A stretch of DNA of 64,000 nucleotides from Toxotes chatareus (lineage: Eukaryota > Chordata > Actinopteri > Toxotidae), in the NCBI GenBank assembly GCA_016801885.1, contig CM028901.1, positions 11,713,283 through 11,777,282 of the forward strand. The letters are read 5' to 3'. The notes beneath the pieces were generated by a model. The model saw only the letters and a program-made list of their open reading frames with translations. It was not told the origin of the DNA and did no database searches. The position numbers and the translations under genes are program-made. How positions within the stretch are numbered: the first letter of the stretch is position 1; each line of letters starts with the position of its first letter. Positions 51,855-64,000 of this stretch are shown here, piece after piece.

Positions 51855-52890
51855 TGGGAGATGTAACCTCTTTTGATGCATGGTGCTTTTATTTAATGGG
51901 TTCAAAGGTAATTATGTCGCGGACAATCCTTTGCAGTCAATGACTGCCTGAAGTCTCTGATCCACAGACAGCACCAGACCTCTTCCCTCGTGATGCTCTC
52001 CCAGACCTTCACCGCAGCCACCCACAGCTCTTGCTTGTTGTGGGGTCTCTCTGCCTTTATACTGGTCTTCAGCAAGAGGAATGCAGCTCATTTGGACTGA
52101 GATCAGGTGATATTGACTCGACCAGTCAAAAATATTTCAACTCTCCACCCTTAAAAGCTCTTTGGTTGCTTTGTATGTTTAGGATCACTGTCCTGCTGAA
52201 TGATGAAATGTCATCCAGTAAGTTTTGATGCATTTGACTGTATCTGAGTGCACAGAATGCTCCTGTATACCCCTGCATTCATCTTGTTGTTTTTGTCATC
52301 AATATAATAAATGCCCCCAGTTCCAGCCATATACAGAACCACCACCATGTTTGGGAGGTCAGACTGTCTGTAGTCTGAGCTGTTCCTTTTTTTCCTTTTT
52401 CCTCCACACTTTCCTCTTTCCATCATTCTGATAGAGGCTGATTTTTGTTTCATCAGTCCACAGAACTTTGTTCCAGAACTTCACCGGTTTCTTTTTGTGT
52501 GTTTTTGGAAACTGGAACCAGATCTTTCTGTTTTTGAGGTTCACCAGCTGTTTGCATCTTGTGGTGAATCCTCTGAGGTTGTGCTCATGAAGTCTTCTCT
52601 TGATCATTTACGAGAAAACGTACACTGTGCAGCGGAGCATGCTTGACTTGCTGTGCAGTCATAAAGGGCTTTTTCTCCACCATGCAAATATTTTTTCCCT
52701 CCTGCACAAGACTTGTTTTTCTCGGCTTACTATTTTTCAATTTTTCCGGTATTACTGTGCTCACCTGCGTGAGTTGATTTTGGCAATCCCGCTTTCTTCC
52801 TTGATATTCCTCTAATAGAGTTTTTGCTTCTTCTTGAGCCTCATTATCTTCTCCACTTACATAGTCACAGACAGCTTTCTTCGTGGCAAC
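51855..52890 (-). mobile_element. Decayed Tc1-family transposon, minus strand
   Basis: The whole block is collinear, in reverse orientation, with a fish Tc1-like transposase gene: N-terminal helix-turn-helix remnants near 52,620-52,880, then RRLHEHNLRGF and KVLWTDETK around 52,440-52,600, then the middle region near 52,250-52,350, then QQDSDPKHT near 52,172-52,201 and the C-terminal region to about 51,900. I could not identify clear terminal inverted repeats, so the outer boundaries are estimates. It is older and more complete than the plus-strand Tc1 element at 24,766. Confidence 0.8.
52080..52790 (-). pseudogene. Tc1-like transposase pseudogene
   Basis: The first catalytic Asp lies in NKVLWTDETK (52,443-52,472), and KRKVWRKK follows as in intact Tc1 transposases. 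The second lies in IQQDSDPKHT (Asp codon 52,190-52,192), about 90 residues downstream as expected. The Glu position falls in SPNEL (codon 52,087-52,089). It is 103 nt from the second Asp codon, where 105 nt is expected for DD34E, so the frame is shifted by a net two-base loss. At least two further frame changes separate the N-terminal, central and C-terminal pieces. It is non-functional. Confidence 0.82.
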
Positions 52891-52949
52891 TCTCAGCTCT
52901 GAATCAACTCTGACAGCTCTTCCTCAGTCTAAATGGCAACTCTCAGCTC
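52884..52949 (+). repeat. Short direct repeat, 50-bp spacing
   Basis: TGGCAACTCTCAGCTC occurs at 52,884 and again at 52,934, each followed by a similar AATCAA. It sits at the edge of the Tc1 remnant and could be a local duplication of two units. Confidence 0.8.
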
Positions 52950-53870
52950 AAAATCAATCTTTGTAATGGAGACTCAGAGCTTCAAATAAGTACTGAAAGT
53001 TTTATGAGAATCTCAGCTACCCCATTATTTTATTGTAGCTGTCCGTGAGCTCCAAACCATGATCTCATTGCTCCCTCTTTGACACAGGCATTGAATACTT
53101 TGCCACACAGCTGCCCAGTGGGAAACCTTTAGCTGCCCCTGAGGTTCTGCCCCCCCAGGGACAGAACCACGCTCAAACTCCCAGCACTGTGCCACGGTGT
53201 GTAAAAATGAGTTTTCCTCTGCTGATTTGTTGTGAAAGAGGAGCGAACACACACTGGTACGGTTCTACAACAGCAGTCAACATGGATTGCCTTAGGGTGT
53301 TCCTCACTGCAGGGAAAACCAAACTTTTACTCAAGGTCAGCTTTGGATCATTTACAGAAACTGAATGAGATCTGAAATCTGAAAAATCAGCTCTGAAATA
53401 ATTATTTATAAATCCTGTAGTACACACAAAAATAAAGAAATAAATATGCCGAGCTTTATGCTGTCTCCTCACCTGATGTCTGCATACTTTCTTGGCATAG
53501 GTGAGAGAAACTATGAATTGCAAGAAGAATGGTATCACAGTTTGATACAAAAATATAAAAATCTTCAGTGTCAAATATTTTTAGGGTTTAAAAGAGACAT
53601 ATTGTAGACAAAAGCAACGACAAGTTCAGTAATCCAGATTGTTCCTCTGTGAGGACTCAATTAAACCTGACCTTTCTGTGATTAAAACCTGACAACTTTG
53701 ACAAACACAGTGTCCTTGTATGAATCATTTATAGGGGGTCACTGATGTTGCCTGGCTTGTTTTGATTACAGTCTCTGTTCTCTTGCTGTACTCGAGAGCC
53801 CTCCTTTGGCGCCCAGGGGATTTTAAAAATCTTACGACAAAGCATAATGCAGCCCTATCTGATTGCAATG

Positions 53871-53904
53871 TATTTATTTATTTATTTATTTATTTATTTA
53901 TTTT
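53871..53904. repeat. (TTTA)n microsatellite
   Basis: About eight TTTA units. Confidence 0.93.
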
Positions 53905-55169
53905 ACCGCATCAAGTTGAGGGAATATGGCAGTTGCAAATCCACTGCACCACTTTAGTTTACGTTGCGACATGCTGTTTGGACATGCCAATCAGGCTCAG
54001 TCAGAGAAGCTTTTGGGAGTTGGAAGTCTCAAAAAGTGGCTAAAGTAAGAAAAAAATAAAAGACTTGCTCATTTCACAGGGCTTCACTCTTAGAGGTTTG
54101 TCTACAGGGGGAAAAAGGAAGATAGTGCTTGGGAATGTTACACCCTGACTAAATTGATTTTGGTTTGGGTTGAAGGTTTTATCAAAGCTTCTAATCCTCA
54201 GAGGAAAGGATAAGTCTAATCAGAATGTTTTTCTGTTGGGATTAGTGGCTGCAAGCTGCTCCCTATCCTTTTCATTCTCTTATACTGGCTGGCTCATGTA
54301 CAGTTTTACCCCTTTGCATTCACTCATGTGCATTTTGCCTCCTTTTATCTCTTCCTTCCTTTAAAATATCTTTGTTTTGCTTCTCTCACCTTGCTCTTTT
54401 CTTTTGTCCCCTTACAAAATATATCACAGAATGTTTCAGGTGTTTTTTTTTTCCTTATGCATGTTTTCTCGCTGTGTTTTCAGCTTTAATCTCTGAATTG
54501 TGTGGAGCTTTTTCATATTTGAACCGTGTCTGCTTTTTCTCATGCCAGCTCATCCCTTGTCCTTGCCCTGTCTCACCCCCACCACCCACTTTCTTGGTCT
54601 GAGTATGGATAATTCATCCATTATCCGATGCGGTTCTCCCATTTCTCCCTTACACCCACTCTTATGTATCTTGTTATGTGCTCTCTCTTTCCTCTTGGTT
54701 ACTAGAAAGAGCCTGTGTAGCCTGTATGGGCAATGATCATTTAGATGTAATGTCCTTCTAACAAGCTGGGAACAAGCTTTTTATGGAGCTGGATAATAAG
54801 ATCATGGTGCCCAAGTCACAAAGGGAAACCTATATTCAGTCATTTAAAAAGGCTAGATGCTGTGGATGCTACCATGGCTTGGCTGGAGTCTCCAACAAAT
54901 GGTTAATAAAGAACACAACATAAAGCCCCTACATGTAACTTCAAGAGATCTTTCTCAAAATTGGTATGATACCACACCATAATGGCTGAAGTAAAATGAG
55001 GCCATTATAGTGAAAACTGGCTAATGGCTTGTTTTCTAGCTCACTTTGTCTCCATCGCTTTGATTTGGTATGAAATGTGCAAGACTGACATCATCTAGTT
55101 GTGTACTAGATGTTGTGTACTATCTCACTCACACGCAGTGAATTGATTCACATCTTGATAAGCAAATGA

Positions 55170-55288
55170 TGCAATGTAGATGCATGCATCTTTAAGTAGC
55201 CATCATGTGCATATGATTTGATTCTGCCCTGTTGCAATGCAGCATGATGCAGTGCAATGCTATCATTCAGTGCAATGTGCTGCAATGA
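55170..55288 (+). promoter_or_regulatory. Cluster of five TGCAATG motifs
   Basis: TGCAATG starts at 55,170, 55,233, 55,253, 55,271 and 55,281. TTGCAA/ATTGCA-type half-sites are typical of C/EBP-family binding, but the cluster could also be a small decayed tandem array (units such as CAGTGCAATG). No promoter is evident nearby. Confidence 0.3.
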
Positions 55289-57914
55289 TATAAATAGGTC
55301 CACTGTAATCCTACTTGCAAAAAAAAAAAAAATACTCCAGAAATGGGAGATGAAAAGATGGTGCATCTATACTGTTGTAAAACATGAAACTTTTGTCCCC
55401 TTAGATAGAAAAGGGTATGAAGAAATATTTGTGATTGCTCCTAGTTACTTTTAAAAGTCACTGATTCACAATGTGCCCTCTTGCTTTTCAAATCCAGGCG
55501 TTTCAATTTAGTTAGCCTCTCAGCTTTAAATCCAGATGTTTGCTCCTGGAATGACACCTGTCAAAATCCCCCCACTGGGCTCCATTAAAACACTGAAGGT
55601 ATTGTTTTGAGAGCGAGTGACCTGCTGAGCCACAAATGATAAAATATAGAAATATCTAATTGACTTATTCATAAAAATAGTGGTTAGTTTTAGTTATATA
55701 ACAGCAGCAGTGAACAAAGCGAGTAAGGTGTTGATTTTCAGTGATATTTAGCCGGTGAACACAACTCCACAGTGCTGCTGCTGCTGCTGTTGGTTTGGCA
55801 TTTTGTTGAGGTTAATGAGTGTCTGTCTAAATCCTGTACAGACATTCTTCCTACAAAAGATTTGCACTGACATCCTCTCTCTGGACCGAATAGATTTAAA
55901 ATAAATATTGTATTAAAACATGTGGTTAGGACAGCTACAAATGAAAGTCTCATATTAATGACACATGCTCTGACAAAAATGACAGAGGTGAATATGGTTA
56001 AAACCAGAATAATAACAGTGTGTGCATGTAAAGATGCATATAAAAGAAACTGCCAAATTATGTTCATGCCATGACACAGAACAGAAGCTGAATAAAGGAA
56101 CATTTGAAATAATAATATATTATAAAATTATTATAATCGTCATAAAATATTCAAATGAAAAAATCAGATGCCTCAGGGGCGCCATTGGAGCTCTCGCCTA
56201 GGGCACTGAAGTGTCAAGAGGCGAACCTGACGGCTTTATACTGAGAGGTATTTCAAATTCTCAAAAACAAACTTAAATACAATATAAAAGTAGACTTCAG
56301 GGCAAAAACCCCTCTGTTGGATTGGATTAGAGTATACAGGTACCTAATAAAACAGGCCCCTTAATGCATGCAGGGCCAGTTAAAATGATTCAAGTTCAAG
56401 CTTCACATGTAAGAAGGCTAAATCTAGAGCTACAAATCTTGCCCATTTTGCTCACAAAAGAACATAAAAAAAGACAAAAATACTTTTCATACATAAGTGA
56501 CTGAAAAAAACTCACAATGAACCACAGCCAATTGCGCAATCAAGCGACACTAACTAGAAGAGACCAACCTGAAAATAAGTAAACCCTCATTTAAAAAAAC
56601 TGTGAAGCTGTTAGGTTAAGGCAACAGTTAAGTTTGAATGGATAATAGGCCCAGCTAACTAAATTGTTGGCCTGATGATCGTTTAACATTATCTCTGTGA
56701 GTCAGATTAGACTTCATTGATTCACTGAGACAGTATAAAGCAGCTCTACATGTCCTCACCACAAACATTTTATGTGCAGCAGATATTCAATAGCTGTTCC
56801 AAACATTTTTCTTTAAGCTGCCGAATAAAGCAATAAAACATATCTACAACAAATTCATAATTTTCCCATTAAAACATCCAAATCTAACATGACACCTTTT
56901 TAGAACCTGCACCATATTTACCTCAGAACAGAATTTGCCATCAGCAACAGCTTGTTGACATGAATACCTGTTTGATTCAGTGGGGGCTGAGCTGGAAATC
57001 TATTTTCATATCATCAGTTTTTAGAAGATTCAACTAAAGTCATTACACAGTCATGAACAACCTGAGAACGCCAATTTTCCTCTGCCCTGCCAGAGAATGA
57101 AGAATGATAGAATCATCTGCAAACTTGATAAAATGATATTATTAGTGTAAACTGTTTTCGGCTTTGATGTTTTTTTTGTTTTTTTTTTTCCCTAAAGCCT
57201 CAAAGAAAAAAATTTCAGGCTGAGTAACGAAGCAGTGACATGTCAATTTAGGTGAAGCATTGTGCTATTATAATCATATAATCAAAAAACCATCAGACAA
57301 ATCATATTTATCAGGCAAGATAGCACCAAAGCTTTCCATTCCTGTCCCTCACCCCTTTAGTGCGGCATAATCCAGAAAATCACTTGAGCGGATTATTATG
57401 CAATCCAATTATGGTTCATAATCTGAGCCTAGAAAGAGTTGCTTTGCCTCTGTGCTGTCTGACAGCAAGATGGTTTAGTTATCTAAGCTGCACGGTGATT
57501 TGTATGTATATGTGGTTGTACAACACTAGAGTGGGTGGTGGACAAATCCCACAAATGGTTTATGTTTCAAAGACGCCACCTGATGTCAATTTACATGATA
57601 ATCATAGGCAGTTCCCAAAAAAAGGGTACATATGTAAACACATAATGTGCTAATGGTAAAATTGTAAGATGCTGTGCATTTGTAAACAAGTGGAAAATGC
57701 ATTGTTAAAGTATAATACGTACTTCATGTCTATCTAAAACTATTTTATTAGTTTTGTTTATTTGTGTCATGGTAACAAGTGTGAATGATATTTGCTATAA
57801 CATGATGTATCAAGTTACTATTTGATATGTTTTTAAAATATGGTTAAAGGCTGCTGAATCAGTGCCCACATCTTGGTCAGAAAAACATCTGAGCCAAGCA
57901 AAATTTCGCGGGTG

Positions 57915-58130
57915 GGTTTAAAGGTACAGTTCAACATTCCTGCTGAGAGCTAGATTAGAGGATTGTCACCACACTGATCCGTCCGTTAAATATGAAACTA
58001 CTGCCAGCAGGCAGTTAGCTCAGCATAAAGGCTGGAAACAGGGAAACAGCTGCTGTCTTTATACTGAGCTAGCAAAAGTGACAGCAAAATTTTGCCACAA
58101 AAATGGTGACACGTGTGGATAAGTCGACAT
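57915..58130 (+). repeat. Teleost 'TTAGCTTAGCATAAAGACTGGAAAC' repeat
   Basis: The blocks GGTACAGTTCAACATTCCTG, GAGAGCTAGATTAGA, AAATATGAAACTACTGCCAG, CAGTTAGCTCAGCATAAAGG and CTGGAAACAGGGAAACAGCT follow the order of a very common teleost interspersed repeat. This copy keeps about 130-200 bp with small deletions. It is non-coding. Confidence 0.65.
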
Positions 58131-59861
58131 TACAGTGATAATGATTTTAAAAACTGCGTATTTCTTCAACCATCATAAAAAAAAAAGTTAACCCGTGCTA
58201 AGTTGACATGACGTCAGGCTGAATGATGAACTAAAAGGATATGGCAGTTGAGTCTGTTTATCGGCCTGAAATAGGTGCAGTGAAAATACAACCTCACATT
58301 GCGGTTTTACAGGTCTTTTGAGCCACAGCGATTTTAAACCTGTTTTGATCTAAGCTGAAAAAATAAGAAAAAAACAATGAAAAGAGCTCAACACAGGCAA
58401 TTCTATATAAGTATACGCAGAAATACACACACACAAACCTCAAGTTACACTTAAGACACCTAGAGCAGGCTGGGATTCTTGAAGGCATCAAACAGCTATG
58501 TCTCCATCACAGAGATGACATATCAAAGCCTGAAAACACTCCAGTTCAACCCACACAGGCAGGAGATCAAAACACGTCTGCATATCTGGACACACATGTT
58601 CAATCATCTTCTGCTTATTCATCTTAGAAAAAAAAAATCTATCACCACCCAACCGTATAGTCTCTTCTCACGTATTACAGATTTATACTACATGGTGCAG
58701 TTATGCAAACACTGCAGCAAGCACTTTTAGAGTCTCAGGATGAAAAACTCAACTTCATAGTTTTCTCAGAGGCATGCTCACAGAAGTCTGATCTAGAGAA
58801 CTTTTTTTTCTTATGCTGTACTATCTTAGGGTTTAATTAGTAACAGAAATGTTCAAGTCTCGCAATGCGCATCCACCATTGCTGCAGCCAAGACTGCCTG
58901 AAATAAATGCTCTAATGCTTGTTTTACCGACTCGCTGTATATAGACTCCTCCGAGACCTCAGCTTCTCTGAGCCTCTGTGCCCCCGCTGGCCTGTGGTGG
59001 ATTCCCAGCAGAAATGGATTTGCCTCGTCTCATCTTCATTACTCCTTCTCATCCCTCCTGCTTTCCCAAACCAGAGGGAGACAGAAAACAGCATGAATTG
59101 CACGATTCATGGAAAGAGTCCGTCCGTCAAAAACATGTCAACAAAGTGCCTGATTAGAATCAATACAAAGTTTATAACTAAAGGAGAATATCCTGTAAAA
59201 ACCGTTGCGAGCAGCTTATTACAAACCATAGTTACGATTTTGTGTTTCATTGCTAGTTTTTGTGCCTAAAAATATTCAAACCGTGACCGTTGCACAACTT
59301 TAACTGCACGTATATTATTGTTACCATGAAAATGATCTTTGAGTACACCTGGCGCTGGTACGCTCTTATGGGTCATTACATTATGGGACAAAGGTGCGAT
59401 ATTACCAGCCACTGGTACACTCCAAAGAGAAGTTTCTGAGGGTAGGGATCCGTGACTTATTTGGCTGTTTAAGTCAAAGAACATGATCTAAGAACTTGGT
59501 GTGGATTCAAAACGTATTACAGTAAATGCAAAATGAGAAGCTATTGGGAACACCCATTGAGAAGAGGATAGATCATAGCAAGCAGACCCAGCCACCCACG
59601 CAGTTGTAGCATCCAGCACTTCCAATTAAATTGTTTTGAAGTTCAGGGCTTCTGCTTTGTTTTTGTGCGCTTGTTGTTTGTTTTATCCGGAGTTGTGACA
59701 CCGTATTTGGTATCATTAGTGCCGTCTCTGTGAGCGACTGCTCATTCCCTCTGTCTCCCTTCATCAGTCTTTGTTTCTCTGGTATTTTCGTCCCTCTCTC
59801 TATTTTGTTTTCATCTCAGATCAGAGGAACAAAGTCATAGTTTTCAACCTCATCTACCACT

Positions 59862-59885
59862 TTTATTTATTTATTTATTTATTTT
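59862..59885. repeat. (TTTA)n microsatellite
   Basis: About six TTTA units within a plus-strand open frame. Confidence 0.92.
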
Positions 59886-60134
59886 TACTTTTCCCCCATG
59901 AAAAACTGGTGTGCCGGTTAAGCTGGCTGTGCCAGGTCTGGCACTACTTTCCATTCCCATTGTGTTTTCTTCATCGTCATTCTGGTGTTGTGCACCATCT
60001 TTTCATCATGTATGTCTTCCCACTTCCTTGGTCACTCCTGTTTTCATCCATTCTTCGCCTTCTCAGCTGGCACTGTTTTCCTCTCTGCCCCTTTCTGTGT
60101 CCCTTCATCTCATGCTCCTCCATGGCTTTCCCAG

Positions 60135-60176
60135 TAATGAGGTCCCGCTCTCAGAGGACCAGAGCCATCTCCTTTG
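60135..60176 (+). other. Candidate 42-nt microexon (speculative)
   Basis: A pyrimidine-rich tract from about 60,070 ends in TTTCCCAG, and 42 nt later comes G|GTAGGA, an acceptable splice donor. The length is divisible by three. If the phase puts a split codon at each end, the segment would encode MRSRSQRTRAISF with partial codons either side, an Arg/Ser-rich basic peptide with kinase-site-like spacing. A TGC in the tract (60,112-60,115 region) and a GCATG downstream (about 60,213) are features often seen beside neural microexons. I cannot name a gene, and chance is a serious alternative. Confidence 0.25.
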
Positions 60177-63066
60177 GTAGGAGTAAACAACCAATCATGC
60201 ATCATATCTGGCATGACCCTCAACCTATCAGAGACCAGATCAAAGCAGGAAGCAAAGGAGAGGGCGCACCCTCTCCACTAGAGATGGACCATCATTAGAC
60301 GCACAGGATGAGGGATGTTGTGTGCGATCGCTTGTGTGTTGCAGGAAAAAAAAAAGGTAAAAATGAGAATAAACTCTGGTACAGTGGAGAGAGTGAGAAA
60401 AAGAGGCATAAAGTGGTGTTTCTGAAGTTGGAGTGGGACTTTAAGTAGTAGAGAGCAAGGCAGAGGAAAAAAAATTAACTGAAAGAGATGTAGAAGGGCA
60501 GACAGCACCACTAGCACATTCTGTCATGTGCCATTAGTTCTCAACAGGAAAATGGGAACAACAAATTTCCTGTTTAATCATTTCCGAGAGAATTTGGTGA
60601 GACTTGGCGCAACACCCTTTACGGCTGACTAAAAATCAAGGGAAGTGGCGTAGTTCATTTGTCAAAGTCTTTGTCGATGCCACTCCTTTATTTTTCTTTA
60701 AATAGCAATGACATGGCTCTTTGCGTGGCATTTAAAGCCAGAGCCTAACACTGCATTGGATGTTGCAGCCGTGTGTTCTGACAAGTGTTAACATGTCTGT
60801 TTGACAGAGAGAGTTCAGAATACGTCTTCTTTCCACTGGAAAGCGGGTAGATACTCCATGGAACGTTTTCATGTATATTTCATCCACAATGAGATGTGGC
60901 TCTGTATTATTGATAGCTTACTGCTTAGCTATCTGTCTGCTGCTCTTGCCCCCCCTTTGGAAGAGTTTAAGTTACAGAGGGTGACTCATAATTGAATCAT
61001 AAGGTTACTACCCTGCTGCAGGGGGATGTTTTAATGGGAACCGACCTCCTGGATTGACATGAAGGAGGAGGAGGATGGAGAGGGACGAGACCAGGTTGAA
61101 AAACATCAGAGCATTGATTTACTGTAGTCAACAGGCAGTGTGTGTGTTATTGAGGGGTACAGTGGATACTATAGAGTGGCTGTGTTTGCAGTACTGGCTT
61201 GATTTGGCACATTTTGATGCACTCATTGAATATTCAACAACCGACGGTTGCTGAAACAATTCCTTCCTTTTATTCATCTCAATTAATTCATTCATGGTTC
61301 ATTCATTCATTTTCATGCAGTGCATTCATGTTCATCCGTCCATAGTTTATCATTTCTTTATTCAGCTATTCAGTTCTGTTTACAAGATATATAATTAAAA
61401 TGAATCATCCAGTCAATCACTGTTCTTGGTTTTTTTTGTATTTGATGTAGAAATTTTAGTTTTACTCTCATTATATTAACAACAGGATACTGAAGTAATG
61501 CAGTTCAATACAACTTAAGATGAAGAAGAACTGATTTGATGAGGCTTTGTCCTTTGATAGGAAGCATTTTGGCAGTAAACTCACTCTTCTTTAAACAATA
61601 CATATGCCATAATATACTGTATTGTAGTACAAGCACTAATTAAAGAGTCAAAATTCAATAAAATATGGAAAAGCCCCCAGGTCACCCCGTTGCTGTGAAT
61701 ATTAACTCAGTGACTTCCTCAAAGGAAATCATATGTATTCAGTGAATAATACCTTAGGTGTTACCTTAGGTAGGCAGAAAGGCCACATGGAGTGTTTTGT
61801 ATTGTTGTAAGTGTTAATCTGTGCCTCTTTTGTAGGATGTGACAAATATTTAAAACATCTCTGTTATGTTGAAGGCCAGGTGTCAGCTTTGGTCCTGTGT
61901 TCACAGAACGCTGGTGTTGTGTGTTCTTTCAGTCTTTTGTCCAACATTTTTAAGAGGTCAAGGTGTCAGCACTCAGCGCAAACCATTTAATTTTATTAAT
62001 TGAACACCTTAAGATCTTTGCTGGTATGCCCTTGAGCCTGGATTGGTGTATGAGATCTTATGCAACAGCTACATTGGTAGAGGCGTCCTGAACAAGAGAC
62101 TGAATGGACATCAGAAAAAGACAGCATCGCCCGACCAAAACCAGCTACAGCATGGATTGGGCAGTAGAGTCAGTGGCGCCTGACACCAAACACCATCTTT
62201 TAACAGAGACGTGTGCTGCAGTCTCCCCATATTGACCCTAATAAGGGCCACCCATTCTTCCATCTGTTCCATTTCTGATTTCGTTTCGATGATTCAAGTT
62301 ACTGACATGATGAGCATCCATCACAAACAGCTGCTCTTTGCTTTGTTGGTCTGAAAGCTTATTGATCAACATGAATTAAAACACATCTTTTCATCCAGCG
62401 AGCTATATAATATAGATTTTATTGATAACATAACTTGGAATAATCCGCTTGTTACCACATTAAGTCCCCACCGTCACTCTGTGTTTTGGATGAAGAAATA
62501 TTGCATTAACATGCATGTATTTTTGAACACACACAGACTCCTCTCATGAAATCATTATCTTAATAAAAAACAGGACATTCTGACCAGTCACCATGACTGT
62601 TTTAAGGAGTAACATGCCTCTCTGATCCCAGAGCTGCGCAGGAGAACTGATTTAATTGTACTTTAGTCTAATTTAAAATATTCTTCTGGCTTTCTTTTCA
62701 TACCACTTTCGGTTGAACATAAAACGTCCAACCTACATTTTGTGATTATAAAAGAGAACAGGACTATTTTAAATCACAGCTGCCCAGGAAATTGTGCTAC
62801 TTTCATTCAGGAAACAAATGATTAAAAGGACACAGATGACATACTGATTCATTATCTGGTTCTGGTCTTTTTAATCATTCTACCCACTCTAGGATTAAAA
62901 CAAACAAACACTTAGTTCCATTTTTAATACTCATAAGGAAAGGCTCTTTTTTCCATCTCCAAGGGAGAATGAAATTAATGAATGAACAGATGATGCACAG
63001 ACTGGTGACTTAACATTCACAGAATACAGTGTCAATGAGCGTGCATCTGTGTGAGTGTGTCAGTTA

Positions 63067-63083
63067 GTGTGTGTGTGTGTGTG
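63067..63083. repeat. Short (GT)n microsatellite
   Basis: About eight GT units. Confidence 0.85.
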
Positions 63084-63199
63084 CATCTGTGCTGTTAGAA
63101 TCTCAGTAACAGGTCTCATGTGTTCACAGTGCAGTCATAAATCGATGCTGTCTCCCCAGGGTGTGGAGTGATAGTTTTACTATGTCTCACCATTGATCT

Positions 63200-63240
<41 letters not shown>
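63200..63240. repeat. (GT)n microsatellite
   Basis: About 20 GT units with one TGTA interruption at the start. Confidence 0.95.
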
Positions 63241-63241
<1 letters not shown>

Positions 63242-63409
63242 TAGTAACTCTCAGAGACAACAGTTGCACATACTGCAAAGCACAGACTCACAGGGTGACA
63301 CACATGCACATACACATTGTGTTCATTTAGGCAGATTCACAGACATAATATATATGATGTTAATTGACAGATATTTTCCTTTTCTTGTTTAACTCAGGAC
63401 TGTTTAATG

Positions 63410-63452
63410 ATAATAATATAAGATAATATAATAATATAGATAATATAAGATC
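63410..63452. repeat. GATAATATAA-type AT-rich micro-array
   Basis: Irregular units of GATAATAT(A)A recur about four times over 43 bp. Confidence 0.8.
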
Positions 63453-64000
63453 CAGGCTGATCTGAGAACAGCAGTGGCAGTTAAAAAGTCTGCTAGTTTA
63501 TGGTGTCTTTATTTGACATGTGCCATCACTTGGCTGTGAACATACAGTAGTAACAGCAGCAGCTGAGACACTGGGAAGGGGGGAAAGGGGTGGGGCTAGT
63601 GCCAGAATTTGTCTCTGCTCATGCACAGTGTGAGAGGAAACATGAGAGTCGAGGCTGCATTTCATTTCTTCTCGCAGACGTTCTCTGTTCCATCTCAAAA
63701 TTCCTCGCCAGCTGTCACAGCCTCTGTTTGTATTCATGAATTCAATCTGAATGTTTCAGAGATTTTCTGTCAAAACAGAGGTGAGGCTGTGATGCCAGAT
63801 ACCTCTCCACTTTAATAAAAGTCTGCTCTATTTGCTTATTTAGCTCAAAGCTTTTGTTGTCAAAGCAGACTTACAGCTGACACAACCGCCGTGTGAGTTT
63901 TCATATCCGCTCCTCTTTTCAAATGAATGCTTTACATGCAGGGGGAGTTACACACAGCTTTCAAGTTTTTAAATGATTTGTGCTTTGATCAGTAGATGTC

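Larger units (their letters stand above)
52950..57914. other. Unannotated non-coding sequence
   Basis: Contains a (TTTA)n tract at 53,871, a poly-A run at about 55,319-55,332, (CTG)n of four units near 55,777 and the TGCAATG cluster near 55,200. Open frames such as 53,173-53,574 minus (133 codons) have no recognisable product. Confidence 0.6.
58131..64000. other. Mostly unannotated non-coding sequence to the window edge
   Basis: Apart from the simple repeats and the exon-like segment listed separately, I see no gene. The longest frame (59,771-60,298 plus, 175 codons) spans (TTTA)n and pyrimidine-rich sequence. A diffuse ATTCATTCAT-rich stretch lies near 61,277-61,330. Confidence 0.6.

Noticed and set aside
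53173..53574. 133-codon minus frame
   Set aside because: AT-rich, hydrophobic and unrecognised, with no supporting splice or promoter signal.
59771..60298. 175-codon plus frame as a gene
   Set aside because: It begins in pyrimidine-rich sequence and reads through (TTTA)n. Only the short exon-like segment inside it has independent signals.

Overview
This window looks like non-coding DNA from a ray-finned fish (teleost) chromosome. I find no gene that can be annotated with confidence. Open reading frames on both strands are short (193 codons at most), often read through simple repeats, and match no protein family I know apart from transposase remnants. The DNA is AT-rich with many (CA)n, (CT)n, (TTTA)n and poly-T tracts. 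It carries decayed Tc1/mariner transposons and several interspersed repeats that I recognise as typical of teleosts. There are no operons, tRNA or rRNA genes, CRISPR arrays or bacterial signals.

Layout. Positions 1-24.7 kb are single-copy-looking sequence with a teleost GAGGACA-type repeat ending in (CA)n (4.4-4.7 kb), two near-perfect palindromes (7.88 and 9.28 kb) and two copies of one retroposon 3' tail in opposite orientations (12.9 and 18.7 kb). Positions 24.77-25.55 kb hold an internally deleted Tc1 element with both ends. Positions 27.92-28.53 kb hold a second Tc1/mariner fragment on the other strand. Positions 31.59-31.87 kb are a decayed minisatellite of about 24 bp period.

The dominant feature is a 5.1 kb direct tandem duplication, 32,073-37,177 followed by 37,178-42,287. 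The copies meet with no spacer and no junction microhomology. They differ by only about six simple substitutions, one small complex block and a set of mostly homopolymer or simple-repeat length changes. It is either a very recent tandem duplication or two haplotypes wrongly placed in tandem by the assembler; the sequence alone cannot decide.

Positions 42.3-64 kb are again mostly unannotated, with a minus-strand Tc1-family remnant at 51.86-52.89 kb that keeps recognisable catalytic motifs in broken frames, a cluster of five TGCAATG motifs near 55.2 kb, another teleost repeat at 57.9-58.1 kb and one exon-like 42-nt segment at 60.14 kb. That segment could be a microexon of a gene whose other exons lie outside the window, which would make this region intronic; this is speculative. 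Repeat family assignments are from memory of consensus sequences and were not searched.
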